Source: Siphonodentalium dalli
Lineage: Eukaryota; Mollusca; Scaphopoda; Gadilida; Siphonodentaliidae
Assembly: GCA_032622095.1 (NCBI GenBank)
Contig: CP136068.1
Span: 10,771,729-10,835,728, forward strand
Length of the DNA stretch: 64,000 nucleotides
Direction of reading: 5' to 3'
Below, one piece after another: positions 23,270-34,309 of this stretch (the stretch's first letter is position 1; each line of letters opens with the position of its first letter). A program made the position numbers and the translations under genes. Below the pieces are notes generated by a model. That model did not search any database. It was given only the letters and a program-made list of their open reading frames with translations, and had not been told where the DNA came from.

Positions 23270-25170
23270 TAAATACTCCCACCCAAGGATGACAAAACTA
23301 GGGTTGCTCATCAAAGATGGCTCTAATCGCGGCGATGAAATGGCTGTCAAAATGGCCGCAACTACAATCCATGCTACTATGAAAGCAACATATTGGATAA
23401 CCCCCTATAAGCGAAAATACACATTTGTAATTTACAAGAATGTTGTTATATATCTTTAAAGGTACACATATAATGAAAACTGATCTATCTGAATGATTTA
23501 TCGATCACTGCTACGCACGTTAACCCAATGATTTACGTTCAGGTTTTCTTATTAGAATACATCCAACAGTCGGACCAAAAACAGTTATTTTGGGCATGCA
23601 ACACACGAAGTAATATTTCATCACACAGTGCGTGGTAGTTTCCTTTTGGAATGATGATTAATTATTGAATGTAAAGCAGAAACTGAAGTGCCCACCCTAT
23701 CTGTGTAAATACTAGTTATATTTCCAGAATTTTCAACACTCTCCGTGACAATAAACCATACACGTATGTCGTAATGCTGATTATACTGTCAAGAAACACT
23801 TATCTCTTCCACAGAATAGTACCCTATCTTACTAGATTGAAGAGACTGTACGTTGTACATTTTATTTAGTACTAATTTTCATGGTGCTCCCAAAGCGGTT
23901 TCTTAGCAGACAATTATGTTCAAATTACTTCAATCGGCACTTTACAACATGAATATGTACCACGCAATACACACTATTAGTTGTCAGTATCTTGTTTGAA
24001 ATTATGTTACCATTGCCACCCACATACTTGCGCTAAATATCAGGTCATCAGCGTTTACAGTTATTAATTCTGCGTTTACCATTCACTCAATGCTGCTATT
24101 TATGGTTTTGTATGCAGCAGATATGTGTAACATTAGGGAGAATGGGTAAACGCTGCGATGCGGTGGCAGAAAAGGTCGTATGTTTCGCGTATATGTGGCC
24201 TTAGTGCATTTAAGTGCACATAATTTCCAGGTATAAAGACAGTCTCTGTCATAGAGTATGTAGGCAAATTGGGTTATGTTGAGAATTTATTAAAGATAGT
24301 CTATTGTAATCCTTTGTATTTTGATAAATTGCGTTCATGGTATACCACCATGTATTTGTGTGATAAAAATGAAATATTCGTGTTTAATCACTTGACCGGA
24401 GGCAACTATGACTACTATTTTAAGACACGGACAATAGGATCTACACATTTTACCTAGTACCATATGAATAGCTCTCATACTGTTCTATAGTAGTGAATTT
24501 TGACAGACTGTGTGTTGTAGATTCAAAAATAAATGATTATCGGTCACATTCGTGAGACTGTTTTCATTACATATATTTCTGCTTCTAGAAAAGGTCACAC
24601 AATGAGTACACCCATATTAGATCACATTTAACTGTTTTAATACACATATATTACACGATTCAAGATAAACAGTACAGATAAAACTGCGTTATTCTTCTAT
24701 TTCTTGGTGCCCAAAAAGTCCACATTCAATCGTTGTATGAGACCTGGCTTTCGGTTGCTCTCTCGCGAGATACATTAGAGAGAATTCTTACATACATTAT
24801 TAATAGCTCCCCTTATACTCTGAAATCATTCTTCCTCGTATAATTCGACGGTCTGTTCGTTCTTGTATAACCAGCTATTCAATTTTCCGCAAATTGTAAA
24901 TTTCATTCGATTTTGTTCATTTTAGCGGCCATTTTGGAGACATTCTACCGATATGGTTTATGACTAAGGATTGTTTGTGTGGATTTTATTTTATTACCAA
25001 TTTGGTATTTGTTGGCGCACCTACCACTGAAATTCAGGATTTTTCTATACCAACTGCCATCATGGACGCCATCTTGTATTACAGAAAATGCTCAAAGCGG
25101 ATTTTAGCGGATTTTGGATATGTTATAGAGGATATATATATTCCTCTTCAAAATGGAATAGAAACCAACT
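23270..25170. other. No gene recognised
   Basis: AT-rich sequence without recognisable domains. Short plus-strand frames (24269-24457, 24960-25208) have no family features; the second runs into the tandem array that follows. Confidence 0.4.
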
Positions 25171-25199
25171 TAGTCCAAATTTTTTCTAGGTTGACCCTA

Positions 25200-25870
25200 A
25201 AATTTTAGTTTATCGACCAGACTAAAACCCGGTTTTTGAACTCAACCGAGATATTGATTATAGTTGTGAAAGGTCCATATACCCAATATGAATGGAATCA
25301 GTTGAAAGTTTCTTCAAGTTATCACGCAAATGGTCATAAACTTGCTGACAATAAACAAACTAGGGCCGTAAAAATAATCGGACAAACCTGGTTTTCGAAC
25401 TCAATCATGATATTGCTGTGAATGATCCATACACTCAATATGAATGGATACAGTTGAAATTTCCGAGCTAACAGTCATAAAAATAGACAATCTAGGGGCC
25501 ATAACGCAGGTAAAAAATGTCGGACAAATTTGGTTTTCGAACTCGTTCAGGATATTGTTGTAAAAGATCCACACACCCAATACGAATGGAATCAGTTGAA
25601 GTTTGTTCAAGTTATCGTGCATCAGACATAAATTTCCCCAAAATTGCTCAAAAGAGATAAACTAAGGGCTGTAACTCAGGTAAAACAAATTGGACAAAAC
25701 TGGTTGTTTAACTCAATCAAGACATTGTTGTGAAAGATCGATAAACCAAATATGAATTTAATTAGCTGACATTTGTTATAAAGTTACCACACTAATGGAC
25801 ATATAAATAAGTGGGATAACTCTGTTTAAAAGACGGGGCTGGCCTGACTTTCTGTCAAATGTGAGAATAA
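25200..25870 (+). repeat. Family A-related degenerate tandem array
   Basis: About four diverged monomers of 150-165 bp with AGGGCCATAAC-like starts (near 25352, 25496 and 25666), GGTTTTCGAACTC, GATATTGTTGT, AATATGAATGGAATCAGTTG and CAAGTTATC. These align in order with the monomers at 5.67-6.74 kb, so the two arrays share an ancestor. No terminal structure was found. Confidence 0.6.
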
Positions 25871-26330
25871 AGTTATGTACCAAAAATTGTCACAATTCAT
25901 CAATAAATGGCTGTGTTACATAGGTTTGTAACAAACTTAAACTTGTTTTTCTTATGCTCATTCATGGTGGAGAGGGGATACTCAGGTCTAAATATCTCAA
26001 CCCACTTCCACCTCCCATCATGGAAAGAGTTGGCAAAAAAATATAGATTATTTTTCTTATCCAAGTCATCTTGGTGGACATCACTTGGAATTATACAGAA
26101 AACATATTCCACAACTACCCCTCTGAAAGCTTTAACATCTTCTTCCCAATCCAACAGACCTCAATTTTTATTCTGATCTTGGTTGTTATCATTTGGAATC
26201 ATGTAAACAAAATTCATCATTGGGCCATCATGATTATTCTAAAGGCATGTGAGAGCAATGTTATCAGATGGAGCATTTTTTCCCAATTGGTTAGAATTGT
26301 CAACATGGTAAAAATGTTACAGTGTCTTGG
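25871..26330. other. No gene recognised
   Basis: Overlapping open frames on both strands (25900-26349) show no recognisable domain and are considered chance. Confidence 0.35.
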
Positions 26331-26435
26331 GTTGTGTGTTATAGCATGATACAAGACTCAACAGGACCAATACCACCCATCGGTTCGTGTTGGTATTGGT
26401 CCCAAATCACCTTGTATCATGCTATACCACACAAC
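26331..26435. mobile_element. Fold-back element with about 45-bp arms
   Basis: Left arm GTTGTGTGTTATAGCATGAT through GGACCAATACCACC and right arm GGTATTGGTCC through ATCATGCTATACCACACAAC are inverted copies with few mismatches around a loop of about ten bases. CTTG-rich flanks extend the match slightly. Non-coding. Confidence 0.7.
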
Positions 26436-26477
26436 TCTTTCAAGTTAAGTTGCTTGGACAAGCAGTCATAACAATTT

Positions 26478-27322
26478 TAGTGGTGCCACGATTAATCGTA
26501 TAATCGATGAACCGTTGATAAAGCCGATAATCGATTACCATTTCCATAGTCGATTAATCTGCGTTATTTATTTCAGACGTCGGAAAATGCCGGGTATTAT
26601 TGAATACGGTGTTTCTTTTACACAGTTTAATCTACAACCGAAGGGTTAACAACATCAATTTAATCAAAGAGATTCTGACAACATGAGTACTACTAACTTA
26701 TGTTGCAAACACTCTGCAGTTCATTTGATGATGCGACATGGTTACACTTCGGCCCATTGTATATTCTACAAATCGGTGGCACTGCAGCTTTGAACTTATG
26801 GCGACGTCGTTGTATATAAATTTAAACTTGACAGGTGGCACTATGGCTTTGAAATGTGCCGACTGTCACCTTAGATGTTACTAATACAGGTTATCGTGTA
26901 TCATACTTAACTTGTTCTAAGTCCTGTAATTTGCGGGTGGGGGCACACGTTTGTGATTGTTAACCACGCACTGGATGTTTGATGAAACTTATAGTTTCTA
27001 ACTTTCCTACTTTTATATTGTTTGTATGTTTGGCTATTCGTAACTGAAATCAATCGCAACGTTCGTTCAAATGAACTCACAAATATTATAATCATAACAT
27101 CGCAGAGAACTGTGGTGGTATTCAATACATTGTGTTCATTGGTCATTAACAGTGGTTTATGATGCACTTTATTAATGTAAAAAATTACATCAGCCGATGC
27201 CACAATCAGCGACAGTGCATTTAACCAGCCCCCAGCCAATAGGCCATATTACGGAAATCTTCCACTGAAGTTATTAGGTACGATTAATCGATTATAGTCG
27301 ATTATTGACAACCGATTTCTCA
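26478..27322. mobile_element. Probable non-autonomous hAT element (TAATCG type)
   Basis: The left end TAGTGGTGCCACGATTAATC resembles the terminus of the hAT element at 27772, and the right end holds inverse-type sequence, ATTAATCG followed by ATTGACAACC. Several ATTAATCG/CGATTA subterminal motifs cluster at both ends. No clean 8-bp duplication was found, so the right boundary is approximate or eroded. No transposase seen. Confidence 0.45.
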
Positions 27323-27564
27323 GTTGAACTAAAATAAGTCTAAAATTAATGCAGCTAAAAATTCAAGTTACCTGTGGTAGATCCATAACCTTAATAGTTA
27401 GTTTCATCTATCCTAATTCTTCTTAAGAGTTACCAGTAGCCTGGCTGCCTGAGTAGGATCGAAATTCTGTTCACTGTTGGATAGCTTGTAGGATATCTTC
27501 AAAAAAACAGGATGAGATACATGTAATCTTTAGAAATAGAGAAAGAATGCTTATAAACCATATT

Positions 27565-28960
27565 AGTAGACATTGAATTCGAACAAGACATTATTAAGCG
27601 AGTCTCATATACCGAATATAACAAAATCAGTTGATTAATTTTTTTTCAAGTTATGGCACTATTAAAAATTAACTAATTAAGGGCTGTGCTTCACATACCT
27701 GACCGGTTTTCAAACTCGATCAAGACATTGTTGAGCATTAATGAGCAAGTTTCATATACCTGTATCAAATATAGGGTTGCCACGACTATGAGTTTTCATA
27801 ATCGACTAATCGTCAGCTATAATCGACGGTTAGTCGATTAATCGGTAATATATGCGCCCTGTATTACATCCAGGTAAACAAGTGGTAAATGCGAAATTAC
27901 GATGACTTCTTTACATTTATTTTGAAGACAGTTATAAACTGTTGATGTTCCGTGTTTACACTGTTTTATTGCAAATACAACAAGGAATACTCATGCCCTC
28001 ATAGTCTCATTCGTCCCGATGTAGTTTTTAACAGGCTCTTACTATTAAATACTGCCAAGTGCCCATATTGCCGATGTTTCTGGCAAAGATAGAGCAAACT
28101 GCATACGAGTACGATGTGACAGTAACTGTGCAAAATTGCACAAAGTAAAGCTAATCTTGATCGCGACTCCCAAGCCGCCGCTACGTATTTCGGCAGGTCA
28201 CGTGCTTCACATTAATCGGTGAAATTGCGGCGAAAGGCGTGCACTTACAATGAAGTTAACGAGGACATAGGTAGACAGTGGGAGGTATTTGAGCTTTTGT
28301 GGGGACCTTGGGGTGGCGGGGATGCAGTCACAATTACTGCCGTGTATAACCTGGACATTTTCAATAAAGAATTGCAAGAAATAATGAAACAAATTAATAG
28401 TTTATATTATATACGTAACCCCTTGTCAAAGAACTCCCAAACATCGGATTGTTTTCTTGAAGACATTTTTTTACAATGGCACCAAACGAGAATACATGTA
28501 ATAGTAATTATTTGCAACCTTCCCAGGTCCGCCCACGGCCTAACACGCTGACAGATGTTCCAACCAATAGCTGATCCGATTCACCCACACATCGGCGATG
28601 ACTCTGTGAAAAGTCAGCGCAAACATCAAAGACAAACTGAAGGATGCTGCCAGCCAGACACGTACTGTGTGAACATGTCGCACACATAATTCTTTGAAGA
28701 CGACAACGGAATTGTGCTGCATACGCTGTTAACAGTTACTTCCAGGCATGAAATCGATACACAAGTTACACAACCATACCCACCCCCCCCCTCGGGCGAT
28801 TAGTCGACGAAAGTAAATAACCGTCGACTACCGCACCTGCCGAAGGTTAGTTGATTAATCGAATAATCGTGGCAAGCCTAATCAAATATCAACAAATCAG
28901 TTGATATTTGTTCAAGTTATGATGTTAAATCACTAATCTGAAAATGACCACCCACCACCT
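27565..28960 (+). repeat. Family A-related monomers split by a hAT insertion
   Basis: At 27565-27771 there are decayed monomer landmarks (TCGAACAAGACATT, AAATCAGTTGATT, CAAGTTATGGCAC, TAAGGGCTGTG, GGTTTTCAAACTCG). The interrupted monomer resumes after the hAT element at 28881 with ATCAGTTGATATTTGTTCAA and GTTATGATG. The order across the gap matches an intact monomer, which independently confirms the insertion boundaries. Confidence 0.65.
27772..28880. mobile_element. Non-autonomous hAT element with 8-bp target duplication
   Basis: Termini TAGGGTTGCCACGACTAT and the inverse of TAGGCTTGCCACGATTAT differ at two positions over 18 bp. The flanks are the perfect 8-bp direct repeat ATCAAATA (27764-27771 and 28881-28888). 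Subterminal regions contain several CGACTAATCG/CGATTAATCG motifs, likely transposase-binding sites. The 1109-bp interior has a 110-codon plus-strand frame (28219-28551) without recognisable transposase motifs, so I treat it as non-coding. The element interrupts an older tandem-repeat monomer. Confidence 0.85.
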
Positions 28961-29084
28961 GCCCATTACCAAAAATCTGTGAGATAAAAATCGCCCTTGC
29001 TATAGTTAGGAGCTAGATAGTAGATACATGGGCCAAGTACTTGCATGGCCAATTTTTCTATTTTATTTTACTTAGGAAAGAGCT

Positions 29085-29121
29085 TGGTATAATATATATA
29101 TAATATATATATAATATATAC
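29085..29121. repeat. AT microsatellite
   Basis: Repeated ATAATATATAT blocks; low-complexity DNA in a gene-free stretch. Confidence 0.8.
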
Positions 29122-29458
29122 ATGTAATACCCCCACCAAGGTATCTTTCTAATGAGGTTTATTAATTTTCTTATCTGGCTTATTTTGAAAGATGTCTTAA
29201 TCCGACCCGTGATGACTGAATAACACCTGCACGAGTGAATACCAAAACTTTGTTTGTTGAAATTGGTTAAAAGCCTGACAGACAAAAAATCGAGAAAATT
29301 TTATGAAGGTCGATTAATCAGACAAAATAAAAACACAAATAACGCAATTGGGCACTCTTTTGAAAGTATTTGTGATGGCAAACCTCCATACCAAATTACA
29401 TTCAGATCGGATAACCATGGCTAGAATAGATTTTGTACCTGTCAATCATAAAACAAGT

Positions 29459-29697
29459 GGCTCTGTATCCCCTGGATGTCAGTATGTTCGTTTATGTTCC
29501 CAAACTGGATTTTAGCGACTAGTATCATATCGACTTCGTCTGAAACCAAACAGAAGAATTGCTCAAAATTTTTGATGCAGCAAGTTTTATCACATACATG
29601 TAACAGTAAACTATAATGTACGAAATTTTTTTATAAAATATATTTATTACATGGTCCTACCCTTATTCCATTTTCATATCCGTGATTTAGAGAGAAA
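29459..29697 (+). repeat. Segmental duplicate, left copy
   Basis: Landmarks CTGTATCCCCTGGATGTCAG, CAGCAAGTTTT, ATACATGTAACAGTAAAC and GGTCCTACCCTTATTCCATT recur in the same order at 30481-30700 with roughly 85-90% identity. Non-coding. The hAT element at 29698 sits at the end of this copy. Confidence 0.75.
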
Positions 29698-30409
29698 CAG
29701 TGTTCGCGCTGTCGGTAGCCAAATTAGCCAATGGCTAATATTATTCGCATTTGGCTAATAAAAATTTCATTTGGCTAAACTTTTTTTTACATAGAGTCGT
29801 AAAGCTAATTAATAAAAGCGCTGAATAGATCGAAGTTATGTGACGAAAGTATTTCGTACTTATGTTAATACGCCGTCGATGATATTTAACCAGCCTAATC
29901 GTCAAAACGCTTAAGCTGTATACTGGTTATGTAACTGATTAAGCCGTCTGTAAGATAAAATACCTAAATGCTTTGTTCAGAAGAGCAGTTCTTAATCAAT
30001 GGTTGCGTATAAATCTGAATCCCGTTTAATAAACTGGCTTCTCATCATAAAAGTGTCAACGACATAGAGTTATTACAATTAATTAGCTTAGCGAATTTAT
30101 GCGGGCTTTTGCGATGTGAAATCCCGCCGTATTCTATAGTAATGTTTTATGAATTGATCTGCTTGTGTGATATAATACATACATATGTTTGTATAATATT
30201 GTTTTTAAAGTTGTTTTTGTGTTGTTTTAATTATGTTTTTATACTGAATAACAAATAAAGTTTAAAGCGAATATTTTAGTCATTAATTGTGAACCGCCCA
30301 GGAAATGAGGATTTAATTTGGCAAAAAAACATTTGGCTAAAGTTTTTTTCATTTGGCTAATAAAATTTTCATTTTTGCTAAAATATTTTTCGGTCCAGTG
30401 CGAACACTG
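29698..30409. mobile_element. Non-autonomous hAT element (CAGTGTTCGC ends)
   Basis: Left terminus CAGTGTTCGCGCTG and right terminus CAGTGCGAACACTG form a 14-bp inverted repeat with one mismatch. The flanking 8-bp repeat GAGAGAAA is perfect (29690-29697 and 30410-30417). Subterminal repeats of TTTGGCTAA/ATTTGGCTAATAAAA occur at both ends, four or more times. The 712-bp body has no coding frame. Confidence 0.9.
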
Positions 30410-30480
30410 GAGAGAAATATCTAGCTGCCTCTACAAATACTCACCCATCACTTGAAAATGTCCCTCATGCTTTCAATAGG

Positions 30481-30710
30481 TTGCCTCTGTATCCCCTGGA
30501 TGTCAGTATGTTCGTTCGTGTTCCCAAACTGGATTGTAGCAACTAGTATCATATTGACTTGGTCTGAAACCAAACAGAAGGATTGCTCAGAATTTTTTAT
30601 GCAGCAAGTTTTGTCAAATACATGTAACAGTAAACAAAAATGTACGAAAAAATGTTATAAAATAAATTTATTACATAGTCCTACCCTTATTCCATTCAAT
30701 AAACCCATTC
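30481..30710 (+). repeat. Segmental duplicate, right copy
   Basis: Second copy of the segment at 29459-29697, in direct orientation about 1.02 kb away, with the hAT element between. The duplication predates or accompanied that insertion. The 87-codon frame here lacks an equivalent frame in the left copy, so it is not a gene. Confidence 0.75.
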
Positions 30711-31555
30711 TATAAATTGTGATATTAAACGTTCGTTTAATAATAGGAAATAGTGCCAGCTGGGTCACTCTTGAAATCGGTCTGTCGTCTGTTTATATTC
30801 CGTACACTACGTCTCAAAATACTTTGGCTTCCAATATTTTTCCCACAAGCTATAATGAATGAAGAGTTTGAAAAATTATGTCATTAAATATACGCAATTA
30901 AATACGACAAAGAGTGTTTATTTATCTTGGAATATTTCTTTATGAGGGCAGTTATGTGAAACGTTATTGCATGTCTTATAGGAGCCGATGTAGATCCTCT
31001 ATATATACATGTATATCAACAATGTTAAAAAATTAGTATGTTGTGAAATAGTTTCTCTTTGATCAGACTCGCCTATCAGTAAAAGTAATGTTTTATACAA
31101 ATTTATTGATAAAGAAGCCAATTAATAATTTTCATCCGGTTCGAATGATTCTTCTTCTCTGGATGGTATTCACATCCCTCATTATGAAATGAAAAGCCAT
31201 AAAACTCATTTCAGCATTTTTTTTTGGGGGAATTCTTTGCCTGACCCGTAGATAATAGCCAGTTGTGATTTCAAGCTGGGCGACAGGGCGGGTTTGCTCA
31301 CAACAAACTTTGACAGGTCGGATTTTGCAAATCGACTGGTAATGTACTACTGGGTACCCAAAACACATATTCCCAACACATGTGTTACAGAATTGGAGAC
31401 CGTGCGGAGAAAACCTAAGTCAGTCAATACGAGTCATGAACAGATACAGAAGGGTCCACGTAATTACCAATATCAATATTATATGCCCAGAATTCAAAGG
31501 AATTGGCCCATACAAATTTCCTATTGCAAGAAACATGAACTTTCAAAACAGTACC
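30711..31555. other. No gene recognised
   Basis: AT-rich DNA with no coding frame I can support and no obvious repeat. Confidence 0.4.
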
Positions 31556-31559
31556 ATTT

Positions 31560-31750
31560 ATGTTGTTGTTGTGTGTTGGCTTATATTATTATATATGTAA
31601 TGGGAGAAGGGTGGAATGCGGGAGTCGCACCGAAAGTTGGCAACACCCGAAATCTCAGGCCACCGGTCACCCATCCAAGTGCTAACCAGACTCGACGTTG
31701 CTTAACTTCGGTGACGAGACAAGGCGTCTTAACCACTGGACCAAAGAAGC
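31560..31750 (-). mobile_element. SINE candidate with tRNA-like/5S-rRNA-like chimeric head
   Basis: On the minus strand, the sequence from about 31719 down to 31641 reads as the 3' two-thirds of 5S rRNA: TCTCGTCACCGAAGTTAAGC, then TCTGGTTAGCACTTGGATGG, GTGACCGGTGGCC and CGGGTGTTG. The usual 5' third of 5S is replaced by TGGTCCAGTGGTTAAGACGC, which fits a tRNA A-box region. Downstream comes a unique tail and a short ACAACAAC repeat near 31565-31575. A pol III promoter head on a short dispersed unit with a simple-repeat tail is the SINE plan; 5S-derived SINEs are an established class. It is not a functional 5S gene because the 5' third is absent. The 5S similarity is clear; the chimeric-SINE reading is inference. 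Confidence 0.65.
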
Positions 31751-31764
31751 ATGCTCTGTTGGAG

Positions 31765-33350
31765 CTGTTGATTAATCGGCCTTCTATATTTACAACGCGA
31801 CCGCTACATATAATTAATACTCAGAAAGTATTTTGAAATAAAAACAAATATGGTTACATATACATGTAGTTGAAGTTCTTAAATATCAGTAATGATCAAA
31901 TTATTTAGATGACATTTGATTTCTAACAAGTTCTAACACATTCAGTAACATAATTGAACAATTTGAGCTTGTTTTGGACAATTAAAAAAAAAAGCCTATG
32001 AGAATTCTGTTTTTGCCTAGGAGAAATATTTCTCCTAGGCATTTTTTTTGCATATTTAATAAAGGACATTTTTCCTAATTATCAGGGTTGATGTCTTTAA
32101 ATTAACAGAACTTGATTTCCGACAGATATCCGTTTTCTTGGCGCCAAAATACACCGAAAATATACCCGAGGTGGCAGAGTTCCATGAAAAACAAAATGGC
32201 GGACATCGACCCCATATGGGAACCCTGAGCCGAGGGGGGATATGGATTCCATATGGGACGGGATACAAAGATGACGACCCGATGTCTCCTGATATGCTCT
32301 ACCAACTTGTATAGGCTCCATTTCAGTATACATGTAGCCCTAGGCATATCTACCCTGCATGGTTGAGTGATTTTTTTTGCATGGTATCACTCTTTATCTA
32401 CCATTTCCTATGAAATTCCCTGATAAAATTAGCGATAACGAATTGGCGATAACAAATATATGCACCGTTACGGTACGGTAGTTACGATACAAGGCACCAG
32501 TGACGCCGTTGACACAGATACCTTTGCAGGCTGGGAGACCTCGTCGCTATAGTATATGGCCACGAGTAGATCTGGGAGTGGGACGAGCTGGCCCGTTTCC
32601 AACCAGCCAACAAACCAAAATGTGGCAACAATATCAATGACCCCTGAATCTGAATAATTTCAACGCATGGCCTTTTAGTTTTATGCATTTCAGCGTTTAA
32701 TCATAATGATTGTATCGAGGAGGTCAGTTGTACTAAGTAACCTAATTTCGCGTCAATGAATTATAATTTATATTGAATAGAATTAATTGAATGTTTTTAC
32801 GTGGAAAACACTTATATTATACTATTATAATACAGTAAATACTCACTTTATGATTATCTTGTTTCAAGTTCGATCTGCATCTGTATGTTTGTCGGTGTAG
32901 GGGCCTTGATTTGGCTGTAGGTTCACCGTTGGATGACTTACGCTGTTAATGTTGTTGTTGATGTTAAATCATATGCGCTGGCCGTGTCCTCCACAGGCTC
33001 CAGGTGGTTCCATTCAATTTCAATGATTGTTTTGACAAACTCAAAGAATGAGTTTTTATACTGTTTGTCCTTATTGTTTCATAGGAAAGCTTCAACTAGT
33101 TATAAGAGGACGAAAGTCTTGTAAATCTTCTTAGATCTATCTTCTATTCAGGTTGAAATGAAACTCAGTGAAATTTGCCCGCGTCAATTAGAGCTTGGTA
33201 TCGGCAGGACACCTGATTCTCAAAGAACACAGAATCTTGAGTGACAGCAAATAACAATTTTGGCAAAATGTATTATCCCGACACGAAGTATGACCTTTAC
33301 CTTTATGTGCAGAGCCAATCAGAGCTCGTCCATAGCACCGGGGCCTATGC
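31765..33350. other. No gene recognised; perfect palindrome at 32015-32040
   Basis: No supported coding frame. At 32015-32040, GCCTAGGAGAAAT is followed without a spacer by its exact reverse complement. A CpG-richer patch at 32130-32260 contains CAAAATGGCGGAC (a YY1-like motif), but only a ten-codon frame follows the ATG. Confidence 0.4.
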
Positions 33351-33354
33351 TTAA

Positions 33355-33478
33355 GCCATTCTATTTTTAGATACTGACTTATCTGGCAACGTACTTATTA
33401 AGCAGAACACCGGTACCGCGGTTCCAACGCAGTACCGGTACCGACTACCTTGGTACCGGCGGTACTTTGACAAGCCTG
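33355..33478. repeat. Right terminal region of the large hAT-like insertion
   Basis: It contains the inverse of the left-end block (CGTACTTATTAAGCAGAAC, then ACCGGTACC repeats) and ends TTGACAAGCCTG, immediately followed by GTCAGCAG. See the element at 2543-33478. Confidence 0.6.
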
Positions 33479-33486
33479 GTCAGCAG

Positions 33487-34309
33487 TGATATGTTGAAAG
33501 TTATATGTAATCTTCTTTTGTTTTCACAAAATGGTAATACTTTCTTTCTGTCATAATCAAACTTTCATCAAACAGTGGTTGAAACATGATAGTCAGAAAC
33601 ATTGATGTTCTGTATAGTTTTCATTGAGGCTGGTGTAAGTATTTTGTAACAGGCTCTCAATGTTGATATCGTCAATTTGCACGAAACAGAAAAAAGTAAT
33701 TATTAAATTGTTGTGACAGTTAATCCCCCCTTTATCCCACAGGCCTAGGGTTAGAGTGAAAGACAACAACTGGAATGCGTTTTTAGCTACCTGTTTAGAT
33801 ATAACATAATTACAGTAAGCCGATACAATAAATATGGTAGTAACAAATATATACAAACATGTGAGTGACAATTTTTTGAGGCGCAATAAATGCATGTAGG
33901 CCAAAAGGGGCAAATACATCAATCGAGTGTTTATTCCAAACAAACAAACAAAATAAGGGGAGGGAGGGAGGTTTTTAAAAATTATTGACCGTCTTCGCAT
34001 GTCTATTTATTGGAAAGAAAGTTAACACAACCGCTTCGCGCATCAATTCCGGCAAAATTATAGTTCCCACGATTCTTGCTTGGGGAATTATTCCAATTAA
34101 TTCGCAAACTAAATAACATTACTGCTAAAATTCCTGTACTTTATAATAATGTTTTTATTTTGTCTAAGTACTTTGCAACAATAGTGTATAGCTTACTTAT
34201 CTGAAATGTCATGCGTTATGGTGTAGTGATCTATATCAGTGAAAGATCTCACTACCAAACATGTTTGCGTTTGTACACAATTTTGGTTTAAATTCACGCA
34301 TTTGTTAAC
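33487..34309. other. No gene recognised
   Basis: AT-rich sequence with a purine-rich tract near 33955-33972. The 135-codon minus-strand frame (33593-34000) has hydrophobic low-complexity content and no recognisable domain. Confidence 0.35.

Larger units (their letters stand above)
2543..33478. mobile_element. Very large hAT-like insertion (about 30.9 kb), composite or giant
   Basis: The left end begins CAGGCTTGTCAA and the right end is its exact reverse complement TTGACAAGCCTG, giving a 12-bp perfect terminal inverted repeat of hAT form. Both ends continue into subterminal GGTACC/ACCGGTACC repeats. The flanks carry the same octamer GTCAGCAG (2535-2542 and 33479-33486), matching the 8-bp target duplication of hAT elements. 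Homology between the ends goes deeper: a block with GTACCGGTGTTCTGCTTAAT follows the right terminus within about 70 bases and the left terminus after about 700, so the left arm carries an insertion. I saw no other copy of either terminus. No hAT transposase ORF was recognised; the interior is other transposons and arrays. It could be a giant non-autonomous element, a normal hAT swollen by nested insertions, or two solo ends with coincidental flanks, which is unlikely. Confidence 0.55.

Noticed and set aside
31641-31719. 5S rRNA gene on the minus strand
   Set aside because: Only the 3' two-thirds match 5S; the 5' third is replaced by a tRNA-like segment, so it is treated as a SINE head.
31294-31836. 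180-codon plus-strand frame
   Set aside because: It runs antisense through the 5S/tRNA-like SINE candidate, so it cannot be a conserved protein.
32130-32260. Promoter-like patch with CAAAATGGCGGAC and three overlapping minus frames
   Set aside because: The YY1-like motif alone is weak; the ATG opens only ten codons, and the minus frames are mutually overlapping with no domains.
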